In this document: positions 51,401 to 53,879 of the stretch, piece after piece
How positions within the stretch are numbered: the stretch's first letter is position 1
Layout: each line of letters starts with the position of its first letter
Source of the DNA: Candidatus Opimibacter skivensis
Lineage (GTDB): Bacteria > Bacteroidota > Bacteroidia > Chitinophagales > Saprospiraceae
Assembly (NCBI GenBank): GCA_016722045.1
Contig: JADKGY010000008.1
Location: 434,001 to 498,000 of the forward strand
DNA: 64,000 bases
Reading direction: 5' to 3'
Notes under the pieces: model-generated
The model's database searches: none
Told to the model about the DNA's origin: nothing
What the model saw: the letters and a program-made list of their open reading frames with translations, nothing else
Program-made: the position numbers and the translations under genes

Positions 51401-53235
51401 CAAGAACAATCGAAGGATGTAATACAGGAGCGATTACTGAACCTCCTTATTCTTCGATGACGGCTATATCGAGTGAAGCTGAGTTCGAAAACGAAACCAA
51501 TCAGGGAAGTGCATCAGATGCCTGCGGCATTACAGCAGTGACGTATATCGATATTTCATCTGGCACTTGTCCTACGATCGTTACGCGGACATGGACACTA
51601 AGTGATGCGTGCGGAAATACGGCAACTTGTAATCAGACCATCAACGTAAATGATACAACAAGTCCATCAATTGTATCATGTGCAGTGACAAGGACAATTG
51701 AAGGCTGTAGCCCAGGTGTCATCACTGGTCCTGCATATTCTCTAGTGACTGCAATATCGAGTGAAGCCGTATTTGAAAATGCTACTAACCATGGGAATGT
51801 ATCTGATGCGTGTGGCGTTACCTCAGTAACATATATTGACGTAGCAGTAGGTACATGTCCGACGAGTGTAACCCGTACATGGACGATCAGTGATGCATGT
51901 GGTAACTCCGCAACATGTACTCAGACAATAAATGTATCGGATACTACACCTCCATTCTTTACTTTCTGTCCTTCGGGTTCAACGATTAGTTGTCCTGCTA
52001 CTCCTGTATTTGGAACAGCTCTGGCTATGGATGCTTGTGATCCTTCTGTATCCGTCACATTTGCAAATATTACTGTCCAGGGAACATGTCCAGCGGAGTA
52101 CAGTATCACAAGGACATGGACAGCCGTTGATGATTGTGGTAATTCGGCAACTTGCAGCGCAACAATTACTGTCGAGGATAATACCCCTCCTGTAATTCAT
52201 TGCCCAGGGGATCTTGTTTTGAATTGTGATGCAAACAGTAATTATCCTGCACTCATTAATGCATGGTTAGCAACTGCCACTGCTTCTGATCTATGTGATG
52301 CGAATGTTATGATCTCCAATAACTATGATGGTATGAGTATTCCTGTATTCTCATGCCAGGGAGGTCTCGTGATTACCTTTACAGCGACTGATGATTGTGG
52401 AAATACTTCGACTTGTACCGGCACCATTACGAAACCTTGCTTTACAGTTGAGTCATGGGTTTATCTTGAGGGATCGGCAACCAATCCAAATGGATTGCCG
52501 TCTTATACGATACCCATGCGAACTACGCTAAATAATCTCAGGGTATTACCGGGCCAGACACTTTTCGATCCGTTCCTTGGAATTAAGTATACTCCTCCGG
52601 GACAGCCATACAGCATTGCTCCTTGGAATTATCCTGGTATGGAAGGAAGTTTGTTTGACTCGGGTGGAAATCCGATGTTTGGAGATGCCGGCTATCCTTC
52701 CACAGTAACAGACTGGGTTTTAGTGAGCCTTCGTTCTGATTCTGCAGGTACAGGCGGTCCAGTTTGTCAGGCAGCAGCCTTATTGCATAAGGATGGGCGT
52801 ATTCAATTTGTTGAGCCTCTTGATTGTTGTAGTGTCAGTGAAAGTAATCCATACTATCTCGTCATTGAACACCGGAATCACTTGATCGTAATGTCTGACA
52901 GCATATTGACTTTTACTGGTCATAAACTGACGTACGATTTCCGCCACCATCAAAGCTGGGAAGATCCATTGTTTGCTGGCCTTGATATTTTTGCCCGGCA
53001 GAAAGAAATTATAACCGGGACGTTTGCTATGTATGCAGGTAATGGAAATCAAACCCCAACGCTAAATGCAGATACGGATATCAATTTTGATGATCGTTCT
53101 TATTGGGAAAGTCAGAATGGACAGGTCGGTCAATATAGGATAGGCGATTACAATCTTAATGGCGATACAAATTTCAACGATCGTATCACATGGGAACGAA
53201 ACAACGGTAAGTTTACGAGTGTACCAAGAAATTAA
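24409..53235 (+). CDS. Giant repetitive surface protein (gene A), about 9608 aa
   Basis: One uninterrupted 28.8-kb gene. Residues 1-21 are a signal peptide ending SIAQ. About 45-275 is a DUF7948-type domain (RFLENKGQ, YPGIDLRLYSNSDG). About 280-790 contains SBBP-like beta-propeller repeats (LNYATYLGGTGDDF). About 798-965 is a GEVED domain (DYSDAPATYG to NGEIEDYR). Two B-type units start at 1050. Residues 1243-3609 are 32 type A units of 74 aa, and 3610-9177 are 58 type B units of 96 aa. Residues 9178-9608 are a C-terminal module with two dockerin-like Asp/Asn loops, ending SVPRN. The units resemble Ig-like HYR domains and are rich in Cys. Likely a T9SS-exported adhesin or cell-surface fibre near 1 MDa; partners and ligand are unknown. 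ATG 24409 was chosen because the signal peptide begins there. Confidence 0.9.
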   Translation: MKYLLLILATSMFAINVSIAQVQEIAKEKVKMDERVRNTLKENAKTIRFLENKGQVDNKDVLYYFESSHGSVYIEKDRIRFVAVKDTMVKEEFDEEGINHQMVLKDAEDGEMEHVVQATHTFSLYMDGARSLPKIKLGDSFSTNYNYYLGTDSKNWATKVKAAKDLTLEDVYPGIDLRLYSNSDGTMEFDWIIDAGADYNKVKLRFEGQDGLSINSEGGLDVGLRFTDVKFHIPESYQVTEQGKLPVNVAFQKLNENTISFSTQNKIDPRYPLIIDPTLSWGTYMEGNSTDFDEYLFSLQVDDVDGMVYCAGATNLNIPTGAAPYDANGYLNTVTGLTGGTPRVAIVYRMTSSGTDLVDLTLYGPASVVNGNNTVAYSLSLSTNKVMIGGYTNIALPQTSTPSVTPFDNALNSGDGFVAVFTKDLGTLNYATYLGGTGDDFPGVTSIRALSDNSFIAGLTVTAALPAAYIIGSPADAAYNGNSEMYIAKFTTNNVLSWGSYVGSTNDEVFNDLEVFADGRVAFAGYGNGPLTEVAPAAGNSTSTNNTDGIIGVLNPTGTAFNYLDKIGSTGNNTANDRINDVTLVGETLYFTGSASAGSSAANAFPTTAGVYDGSHNGNLDAVVGKVSSSGGAASYAATFYGTGNDDIGSGLKLVTQTKCDGTVSSFLLVFGSTSGSVPAQNIGTDPFFDNSNNGGLDIFFAGFKSDLTAPLQFGTNMGGAFNDYLGDTGTPRGANHLWVKDANIYVGTTIHSDQTSLSPQFVANGFDTSKSNTANPTSDDAHVIFSIQFTSFLETDYSDAPATYGSPAHTLDCTHLKIGTNLDAEVAAVPTTLANGDDLAGIDDEDGISVLPFISDGGPQNVSVTVNNIYNTTGSTATLYGWIDFNSNGVFEASEFTSVLIPTGSNPLASTNLTWTGVTVSGTAANHYLRIRLTTNNLNDNVGTPAVDERSTANASNGEIEDYRIVSLTCPTATISASCLTQAQINTAYAAWLVTAKAGGGCNDGTLTNNSTGAPTACVGGTKTVTFTYTSACAPVTTTCMSSFTVPADASPVIVTCAVPRTISGCNTGAITTPPFSATTMASSEAVFESAPNNGNTTDDCAITAVTYIDVASGSCPIVVIRKWTVSDACGHSATCNQTITVQDNSSTAPVIISCAMTRGLLGCSTADITSPPFSAITMASTEAIFESAPNNGNTSDNCSIASVTYIDVAAGSCPIEVTRTWTITDGCGNSSSCAQLITITDTAPPTITSGTIATCYQTVAAAQTAAMNATSATDNCGTVIETASTVGTCSAVVTVTETDACGNFSTTTYNTRIDNTPPALTSGTIAACYSTVALAEAAAMAATTATDNCPGAIIETASTVGTCSAVVTVTETDGCGNFSTTTYNTRIDNTPPVITTGTIAACYSTVALAQAAALTATTATDNCSGAIIETASTVGTCSAVVTVTETDGCGNFSTTTYNTRIDNTPPALTTGTIAACYSTVALAEAAAMAATTATDNCPGAIIETASTVGTCSAVVTVTETDGCGNFSTTTYNTRIDNTPPVITTGTIAACYSTVALAQAAALTATTATDNCSGAIIETASTVGTCSAVVTVTETDGCGNFSTTTYNTRIDNTPPVITTGTIAACYSTVALAEAAAMAATTATDNCPGAIIETASTVGTCSAVVTVTETDGCGNFSTTTYNTRIDNTPPVITTGTIAACYSTVALAEAAAMAATTATDNCPGAIIETASTVGTCSAVVTVTETDGCGNFSTTTYNTRIDNTPPVITTGTIAACYSTVALAEAAAMAATTATDNCPGAIIETASTVGTCSAVVTVTETDGCGNFSTTTYNTRIDNTPPALTTGTIAACYSTVALAEAAAMAATTATDNCPGAIIETASTVGTCSAVVTVTETDGCGNFSTTTYNTRIDNTPPVITTGTIAACYSTVALAEAAALTATTATDNCSGVIIETASTVGTCSAVVTVTETDGCGNFSTTTYNTRIDNTPPVITTGTIAACYSTVALAEAAAMAATTATDNCTGAIIETASTVGTCSAVVTVTETDGCGNFSTTTYNTRIDNTPPVITTGTIAACYSTVALAEAAAMAATTATDNCPGAIIETASTVGTCSAVVTVTETDGCGNFSTTTYNTRIDNAPPVITIGTIAACYSTVALAEAAAMAATTATDNCPGAIIETASTVGTCSAVVTVTETDGCGNFSTTTYNTRIDNTPPVITTGTIAACYSTVALAEAAAMAATTATDNCPGAIIETASTVGTCSAVVTVTETDGCGNFSTTTYNTRIDNTPPVITTGTIAACYSTVALAEAAAMAATTATDNCPGAIIETASTVGECSAVVTVTETDGCGNFSTTTYNTRIDNTPPVITTGTIAACYSTVALAEAAAMAATTATDNCPGAIIETASTVGTCSAVVTVTETDGCGNFSTTTYNTRIDNTPPVITTGTIAACYSTVALAEAAAMAATTATDNCPGAIIETASTVGTCSAVVTVTETDGCGNFSTTTYNTRIDNTPPVITAGTIAACYSTVALAEAAAMAATTATDNCPGAIIETASTVGECSAVVTVTETDGCGNFSTTTYNTRIDNTPPVITTGTIAACYSTVALAEAAAMAATTATDNCPGAIIETASTVGTCSAVVTVTETDGCGNFSTTTYNTRIDNTPPVITTGTIAACYSTVALAEAAAMAATTATDNCPGAIIETASTVGTCSAVVTVTETDGCGNFSTTTYNTRIDNTPPVITTGTIAACYSTVALAEAAAMAATTATDNCSGAIIETASTVGECSAVVTVTETDGCGNFSTTTYNTRIDNTPPVITTGTIAACYSTVALAEAAAMAATTATDNCPGAIIETASTVGGCSAVVTVTETDGCGNFSTTTYSTRIDNTPPVITTGTIAACYSTVALAEAAAMAATTATDNCPGAIIETASTVGECSAVVTVTETDGCGNFSTTTYITRIDNTPPVITTGTIAACYSTVALAEAAAMAATTATDNCPGAIIETASTVGECSAVVTVTEADGCGNFSTTTYNTRIDNTPPVITTGTIAACYSTVALAEAAAMAATTASDNCPGAIIETASTVGTCSAVVTVTETDGCGNFSTTTYNTRIDNTPPVITAGTIAACYSTVALAEAAAMAATTATDNCPGAIIETASTVGECSAVVTVTETDGCGNFSTTTYNTRIDNTPPVITTGTIAACYSTVALAEAAAMAATTATDNCPGAIIETASTVGECSAVVTVTEADGCGNFSTTTYNTRIDNTPPVITTGTIAACYSTVALAEAAAMAATTATDNCPGAIIETASTVGTCSAVVTVTETDGCGNFSTTTYNTRIDNTPPALTTGTIAACYSTVALAEAAAMAATTATDNCPGAIIETASTVGECSAVVTVTETDGCGNFSTTTYNTRIDNTPPVITTGTIAACYSTVALAEAAAMAATTATDNCPGAIIETASTVGSCSAVVTVTETDGCGNFSTTTYNTRIDNTPPVITTGTIAACYSTVALAEAAAMAATTATDNCPGAIIETASTVGTCSAVVTVTETDGCGNFSTTTYNTRIDNTPPVITTGTIATCYSTVALAEEAALAATTATDNCPGAIIETASTVGTCNAVITITETDGCGNSFFTTYNTSIDGTPPEIVQCAATRNIEGCNTDAITDPPFSSIPVMSSEMVFEDATNQGNASDECGISAVFYLDEASGACPIIVTRVWILRDACGNLSSCNQIINIDDTTNPTITMCAKTRDIEGCSTLAITGPVFSSTLSVSSEAEFENATNMGNASDGCGITSVNYSDVASGTCPIVVTRTWTVIDACENYTTCNQTIRVNDTTNPVITACAITRNIEGCNTSAITGPVYSTTTTASSESVFENATNMGNASDQCGISSVTYIDVAIGTCPTVLTRKWTISDACGNLSTCNQTINVNDTTTPTIVACAKTRNIEGCDAGAITDPVFSATNAASSEAVFEDATNMGNVTDACGITLVTYIDVAVGTCPTVVTRKWTVSDACGHSATCMQTININDTTSPTFVACAKTLMIEGCDPGYITNPTYSTSLATSNEFVFEDATNMGNVTDACGIVSVTYIDMVTGTCPSIVTRKWTVTDICGNSSTCNQTIIINDTTNPVISACAVTRNIEGCNTGAITGPSFSTTLAASSEFVFENATNQGNASDACTITSVTYIDVATGTCPIVVTRKWTISDACGHSATCNQTINVNDTTNPVIVSCAVPRTIEGCDPGAITSPPFSSSLAASSEFVFENAINQGNVTDACGITSVMYIDVTTGTCPSIVTRKWTVSDACGHTATCIQTITINDTTNPVITSCAVTRNLEGCNPGVITNPPFSATPFATSEFVFENATNQGNVSDACGITVVTYVDVFSGNCPVVVTRKWTVSDACGNTATCNQTINIYDTTPPVISECAITRTIEGCDPTYIPDPPYSATLAASSEFAFENNTNHGNASDACGITGVTYIDVATGTCPTIVTRKWTVSDLCGNTATCNQTIIINDTTNPVISACAVTRNIEGCNTGAITGPSFSTTLAASSEFVFENATNQGNASDACTITSVTYIDVATGTCPIVVTRKWTVSDACGHSATCNQTINIYDTTNPTIVACAVTRTIEGCNPGNITNPPYSATLAISSEGVFENAINQGNASDACGITAVTYIDVATGSCPSVVTRKWTVSDMCGNTATCNQTIYVNDTTHPVITSCAVTRTLEGCDPGAITDPPYSATTAASSEIVFENATNQGNASDACGITGVTYIDVFSGNCPVVVTRKWTVSDACGNTATCNQTINIYDTTPPVISECAITRTIEGCDPTYITDPPYSATLAASSEFAFENNTNHGNASDACGITGVTYIDVATGTCPTIVTRKWTVSDLCGNTATCNQTIIINDTTNPVISACAVTRNIEGCNTGAITGPSFSTTLAASSEFVFENATNQGNASDACTITSVTYIDVATGTCPIVVTRKWTVSDACGHSATCNQTINIYDTTNPTIVACAVTRTIEGCNPGNITNPPYSATLAISSEGVFENAINQGNASDACGITAVTYIDVATGSCPSVVTRKWTVSDMCGNTATCNQTIYVNDTTHPVITSCAVTRTLEGCDPGAITDPPYSATTAASSEIVFENATNQGNASDACGITGVTYIDVFSGNCPVVVTRKWTVSDACGNTATCNQTINIYDTTPPVISECAITRTIEGCDPTYITDPPYSATLATSSEFAFENNTNHGNASDACGITGVTYIDMATGTCPTIVTRKWTVSDLCGNTATCNQTIIINDTTNPVISACAVTRNIEGCNTGAITGPSFSTTLAASSEFVFENATNQGNASDACTITSVTYIDVATGTCPIVVTRKWTVSDACGHSATCNQTINIYDTTNPTIVACAVTRTIEGCNPGNITNPPYSATLAISSEGVFENAINQGNASDACGITAVTYIDVATGSCPSVVTRKWTVSDMCGNTATCNQTIYVNDTTHPVITSCAVTRTLEGCDPGAITDPPYSATTAASSEIVFENATNQGNASDACGITAVTYIDVFSGNCPVVVTRKWTVSDACGNTATCNQTINIYDTTPPVISECAITRTIEGCDPTYITDPPYSATLAASSEFAFENNTNHGNASDACGITGVTYIDVATGTCPTIVTRKWTVSDLCGNTATCNQTIIINDTTNPVISACAVTRNIEGCNTGAITGPSFSTTLAASSEFVFENATNQGNASDACTITSVTYIDVATGTCPIVVTRKWTVSDACGHSATCNQTINIYDTTNPTIVACAVTRTIEGCNPGNITNPPYSATLAISSEGVFENAINQGNASDACGITAVTYIDVATGSCPSVVTRKWTVSDMCGNTATCNQTIYVNDTTHPVITSCAVTRTLEGCDPGAITDPPYSATTAASSEIVFENGTNQGNASDACGITAVTYIDVATGTCPTVVTRTWTISDACGNTSTCNQTISVNDTTSPTIVSCAVTRTIEGCSVEAITDPVYSVLPAISSEAVFENETNLGNATDACGITAVFYIDLSAGTCPTVVTRTWIVRDACGNLSTCNQTINVNDTTHPTIGACAVTRTIEGCNTGAITNPVFSTTTAVSSEGVFENAINQGNASDACGITSVTYIDVATGTCPTVVTRTWTISDACGNTSTCNQTITVNDTTHPTIVACAVSRTIEGCNTSAITDPVYSTTTATSSEVVFENAINQGNASDACGITSVTYIDVATGTCPTVVTRTWTISDACGNTSTCNQTINVNDTTHPTIVACAVSRTIEGCNTSAITDPVYSTTTATSSEGVFENATNQGNASDACGITSVTYIDVATGTCPTIVTRTWTISDACGNTSTCNQTITVNDTTHPTIVACAVTRTIEGCNTGAITNPVYSTTTATSSEVVFENAINQGNASDACGITSVSYIDVAAGTCPTIVTRTWTISDACGNTSTCNQTITVNDTTHPTIVVCAVTRTIEGCNTSAITGPVFSATAGISSETVFENATNQGNTSDACGITSVTYIDVATGTCPTVVTRTWTISDACGNTSTCNQTITVNDTTHPTIVACAVSRTIEGCNTSAITDPVYSTTTATSSEVVFENAINQGNASDACGITSVTYIDVATGTCPTVVTRTWTISDACGNTSTCNQTINVNDTTHPTIVACAVSRTIEGCNTSAITDPVYSTTTATSSEGVFENATNQGNASDACGITAVTYIDVATGTCPTIVTRTWTISDACGNTSTCNQTINVNDTTHPTIVACAVTRTIEGCNTGAITNPVFSTTTAVSSEGVFENAINQGNASDACGITAVTYIDVATGTCPTVVTRTWTISDACGNTSTCNQTISVNDTTSPTIVSCAVTRTIEGCSVEAITDPVYSVLPAISSEAVFENETNLGNATDACGITAVFYIDVSAGTCPTVVTRTWIVRDACGNLSTCNQTINVNDTTHPTIGACAVTRTIEGCNTGAITNPVFSTTTATSSEGVFENATNQGNASDACGITSVTYIDVATGTCPTIVTRTWTIGDACGNTSICNQTINVNDTTHPIIVACAVSRTIEGCNTSAITDPVYSTTTATSSEGVFENATNQGNASDACGITSVSYIDVATGTCPTIVTRTWTISDVCGNTSTCNQTINVNDTTSPTIVSCAVSRTIEGCSVEAITDPVYSVLPAISSEAVFENETNQGNASDACGITSVTYIDVATGTCPTIVTRTWTISDACGNTSSCNQTINVNDTTHPTIIACAVSRTIEGCNTSAITDPVYSTTSATSSEGVFENATNQGNASDACGITSVTYIDVATGTCPTVVTRTWTISDACGNTSTCNQTITVNDTTHPTIGACAVSRTIEGCNTSAIADPVYSTTTATSSEGVFENATNQGNASDACGITSVTYIDVATGTCPTVVTRTWTISDACGNTSTCNQTINVNDTTSPTIVSCAVSRTIEGCNTSAITDPVYSTTTATSSEVVFENAINQGNASDACGITSVTYIDVATGTCPTIVTRTWAISDACGNTSTCNQTITVNDTTHPTIVACAVSRTIEGCNTSAITDPVYSTTTATSSEVVFENATNQGNSSDACGITSVTYIDVATGTCPTIVTRTWTISDACGNTSTCNQTINVNDTTHPTIGACAVTRTIEGCNTGAITNPVYSTTTATSSEGVFENAINQGNASDACGITSVSYIDVATGTCPTVVTRTWTISDACGNTSTCNQTISVNDTTHPTIVACAVPRTIEGCNTGAITNPVYSTITATSSEGVFENSTNQGNASDACGITSVTYIDVATGTCPTIVIRTWTISDACGNTSTCNQTINVNDTTHPTIAACAVSRTIEGCNTSAITDPVFSTTTATSSEGVFENATNQGNASDACGITSVTYIDVATGTCPTVVTRTWTISDACGNTSTCIQTINVSDTTHPTIGACAVPRTIEGCNTGAITGPAYSVLTVISSEAVFENATNQGNTSDACGITSVTYIDVATGTCPTVVTRTWTISDACGNTSTCNQTITVNDTTHPTIVACAVSRTIEGCNTSAITDPVYSTTIATSSEGVFENATNQGNASDACGITSVTYIDVATGTCPTIVTRTWTISDACGNTSTCNQTISVNDTTSPTIVSCAVTRTIEGCSVEAITDPVYSVLPAISSEAVFENETNLGNATDACGITAVFYIDVSAGTCPTVVTRTWIVRDACGNLSTCNQTINVNDTTHPTIGACAVTRTIEGCNTGAITNPVFSTTTATSSEGVFENATNQGNASDACGITSVTYIDVATGTCPTIVTRTWTISDACGNTSTCNQTINVNDTTHPTIVACAVPRTIEGCNTGAITNPVFSTTTAVSSEGVFENAINQGNASDACGITAVTYIDVATGTCPTIVTRTWTISDACGNTSTCNQTINVNDTTHPTIVACAVSRTIEGCNTSAITGPAYSVLTVISSEAVFENATNQGNTSDACGITSVTYIDVATGTCPTIVTRTWTISDACGNTSTCNQSINVNDTTSPIIVSCAVTRTIEGCNTGAITNPVYSTTTATSSEVVFENAINQGNASDACGITAVTYIDVATGTCPTVVTRTWTISDACGNTSTCNQTINVNDTTHPSIVACAVSRTIEGCNTSAITDPVYSTTTATSSEGVFENATNQGNASDACGITLVTYIDLATGTCPTLVTRTWTISDACGNTSTCNQTISVNDTTSPAIVSCAVTRTIEGCNVEAISDPPYSSDVAISSELVFEDEINGGSTSDACGITSVFYSDIAAGTCPTIVTRTWVIQDACGNSATCIQTISINDTTSPEIVACAMTRTIEGCDIAVITEPPYSSTNALSSEEFFENETNGGIVSDACGITSVTYIDVSGGTCPTVVTRTWTISDACGNTSTCIQTISINDTTSPTITACAQTRILEGCSVEDITDPPYSSELTLSSEIVFEDEINGGNASDACGITSVSYIDVSIGTCPTIVTRTWIIGDACGNTSTCNQMISINDTTAPEIMSCAISRTIEGCNVDVVTDPPYSATITLSSEEMFESETNGGSVFDACGITLVTYIDEAAGTCPTIVTRTWTISDACGNTSTCNQTISINDTTLPEVITCAATRTIEGCNTGAITEPPYSSMTAISSEAEFENETNQGSASDACGITAVTYIDISSGTCPTIVTRTWTLSDACGNTATCNQTINVNDTTSPSIVSCAVTRTIEGCSPGVITGPAYSLVTAISSEAVFENATNHGNVSDACGVTSVTYIDVAVGTCPTSVTRTWTISDACGNSATCTQTINVSDTTPPFFTFCPSGSTISCPATPVFGTALAMDACDPSVSVTFANITVQGTCPAEYSITRTWTAVDDCGNSATCSATITVEDNTPPVIHCPGDLVLNCDANSNYPALINAWLATATASDLCDANVMISNNYDGMSIPVFSCQGGLVITFTATDDCGNTSTCTGTITKPCFTVESWVYLEGSATNPNGLPSYTIPMRTTLNNLRVLPGQTLFDPFLGIKYTPPGQPYSIAPWNYPGMEGSLFDSGGNPMFGDAGYPSTVTDWVLVSLRSDSAGTGGPVCQAAALLHKDGRIQFVEPLDCCSVSESNPYYLVIEHRNHLIVMSDSILTFTGHKLTYDFRHHQSWEDPLFAGLDIFARQKEIITGTFAMYAGNGNQTPTLNADTDINFDDRSYWESQNGQVGQYRIGDYNLNGDTNFNDRITWERNNGKFTSVPRN
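27556..28134 (+). repeat. Two diverged type B units before the type A array in gene A
   Basis: Units of 285 and 294 bases (27556-27840, 27841-28134), each with the B pattern: C-A-x-x-R, GC-x-x-x-x-I-T-x-P-x-F-S, VTYIDVA-x-GSCPI, D-x-CG. They are more diverged than the 58-unit array downstream and match the single B unit at the same place in gene C. Confidence 0.85.
28135..35235 (+). repeat. Type A array: 32 tandem units of 222 bp (74 aa) in gene A
   Basis: Measured from the Asp codon of each DNTPP-type junction, the first unit is 219 bp. The distance from the second junction (28354) to the end (35236) is exactly 31 x 222 bp. Consensus: PPVITTGTIAACYSTVALAE, then AAAMAATTATDNCPGAIIE, TASTVGTCSAVVTVTETDG, CGNFSTTTYNTRIDN. 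Four Cys per unit. Inner units are nearly identical in DNA; the first and last are diverged. Variation concentrates at a few residues, mainly the x in TVGxC (T, E, S or G) and DNCxG (P, S or T). Confidence 0.96.
35236..51939 (+). repeat. Type B array: 58 tandem units of 288 bp (96 aa) in gene A
   Basis: The span between the first and last Asp codons of the junctions is 16704 bp, exactly 58 x 288. A unit reads about: C-A-V-T-R-T-I-E-G-C, N-T-G-A-I-T-x-P-x-Y-S, SSEGVFENATNQGNASDACG, ITSVTYIDVATGTCPTVV, TRTWTISDACGNTSTCNQ, TINVNDTT. Six Cys per unit. Subtypes occur in blocks (RKWTVSD in the first third, RTWTISD in the rest), and the last seven or so units are again diverged. No frame break anywhere. 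Confidence 0.96.
37540..42147 (+). repeat. Higher-order repeat: four cycles of 1152 bp (4 B units each)
   Basis: The order of subtypes CDPTYI, CNTGAITGPSF, CNPGNITNPPY, CDPGAITDPPY repeats four times with starts at 37540, 38692, 39844 and 40996. Cycles differ by only a few bases (for example TYIPD in cycle 1 against TYITD in the others). The second half of the last unit in cycle 4 switches to the RTWTISD subtype that fills the next block. Confidence 0.92.
51940..53235 (+). other. C-terminal module of gene A (431 aa)
   Basis: Begins after the last repeat with an HYR-like pair (ITRTWTAVDDCGNSATCSAT, then NCDANSNYPALINAWLATAT), followed by a CFTVESWVYLEG domain with YSIAPWNYPGMEGSLFDSGG. Two Asp/Asn loops follow (NADTDINFDDRSYWE and DYNLNGDTNFNDRITWE) and the end is KFTSVPRN. 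It has exactly the same length (1296 bp with stop) as the module ending gene B. Confidence 0.85.
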
Positions 53236-53247
53236 TCAAGCGATATG

Positions 53248-53279
53248 TAAGGGGCCCATATTCCGGGCCCCTTATTTTT
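53248..53279 (+). terminator. Rho-independent terminator of gene A
   Basis: A perfect 10-bp GC-rich stem (TAAGGGGCCC with GGGCCCCTTA) and a 7-base loop, followed by TTTTT, 12 bases after the stop codon. Confidence 0.93.
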
Positions 53280-53879
53280 CAATTTCCTGCTTTATCTTCC
53301 TTCATGGTTTTTCCATATAAATTATCGATCAAAATATTTACGTGGGACTATATAAAGTGTTTTGGAGTTTTAATTGCATTAATTTAATTATATAATACTA
53401 TTATTTTTAGCACAATACATATATTATTTTAATTATATATCGATACTTTTTGAATAAAATTGCCTACTTTTGTAGTGTAGGCGCAGCATCCTCCGCTTAC
53501 GATTGCCCAAGGTCCAAAATTGAAACATGAACTCTTTTAACCTTACCTCTTGCGGGTTTAGATGTTCCATTTGTGGAAGCGAAAAATCGCTAATCCTGAA
53601 TCATATCCATTCTTCAAATATTCCGCGTGAGCTTCCTCCTCTTGACCTCATTTGCTTTCAATTTCTCCTTAAGCCTAAAGTCAAAGAAATTTTTGCACCT
53701 GATGTTATATCCATTTTACTTACCTGTATATACTTTTTGTTAAAGACTTTAAATGTATCAGGTGTGACTTCCGTAAATGAGTATATGAGTAAGTTTTTAT
53801 CAGTTTATAATTCAATACGACGGCAATTTATATATACATGAATACCAAGAATCTATTTTTACTTTTTTAATGAGGCCAT
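53280..53879 (+). other. AT-rich spacer and leader of gene B
   Basis: A 600-base stretch between genes A and B. The first 190 bases are strongly AT-rich. A -7 box TACTTTTG lies at 53465-53472. A small frame at 53527-53841 (104 codons) starts soon after it and has a Cys-x2-Cys and NHIH pattern loosely like an HNH motif, but codon use and context do not support it well. The region may simply be a 400-base leader of gene B. Confidence 0.4.
53465..53472 (+). promoter_or_regulatory. Candidate -7 box (TACTTTTG) upstream of gene B
   Basis: Matches TAnnTTTG. The nearest upstream TTG (in TTTTTG, ending 53452) is only 12 bases away, shorter than the usual 19-21, so the promoter is uncertain. Identical in sequence to the box before gene A. 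Confidence 0.4.

Noticed and set aside
28135..51939. Possibility that the 222-bp and 288-bp arrays are CRISPR or mobile repeats
   Set aside because: Repeats are contiguous without spacers, keep one reading frame throughout and encode a clear protein domain.
24409..53235. Possibility that the giant frame is an assembly artefact
   Set aside because: Unit counts are whole numbers, no frame break occurs, subtypes change gradually and the edges are diverged; these are natural array features. The exact copy number in the 1152-bp block still needs long reads.
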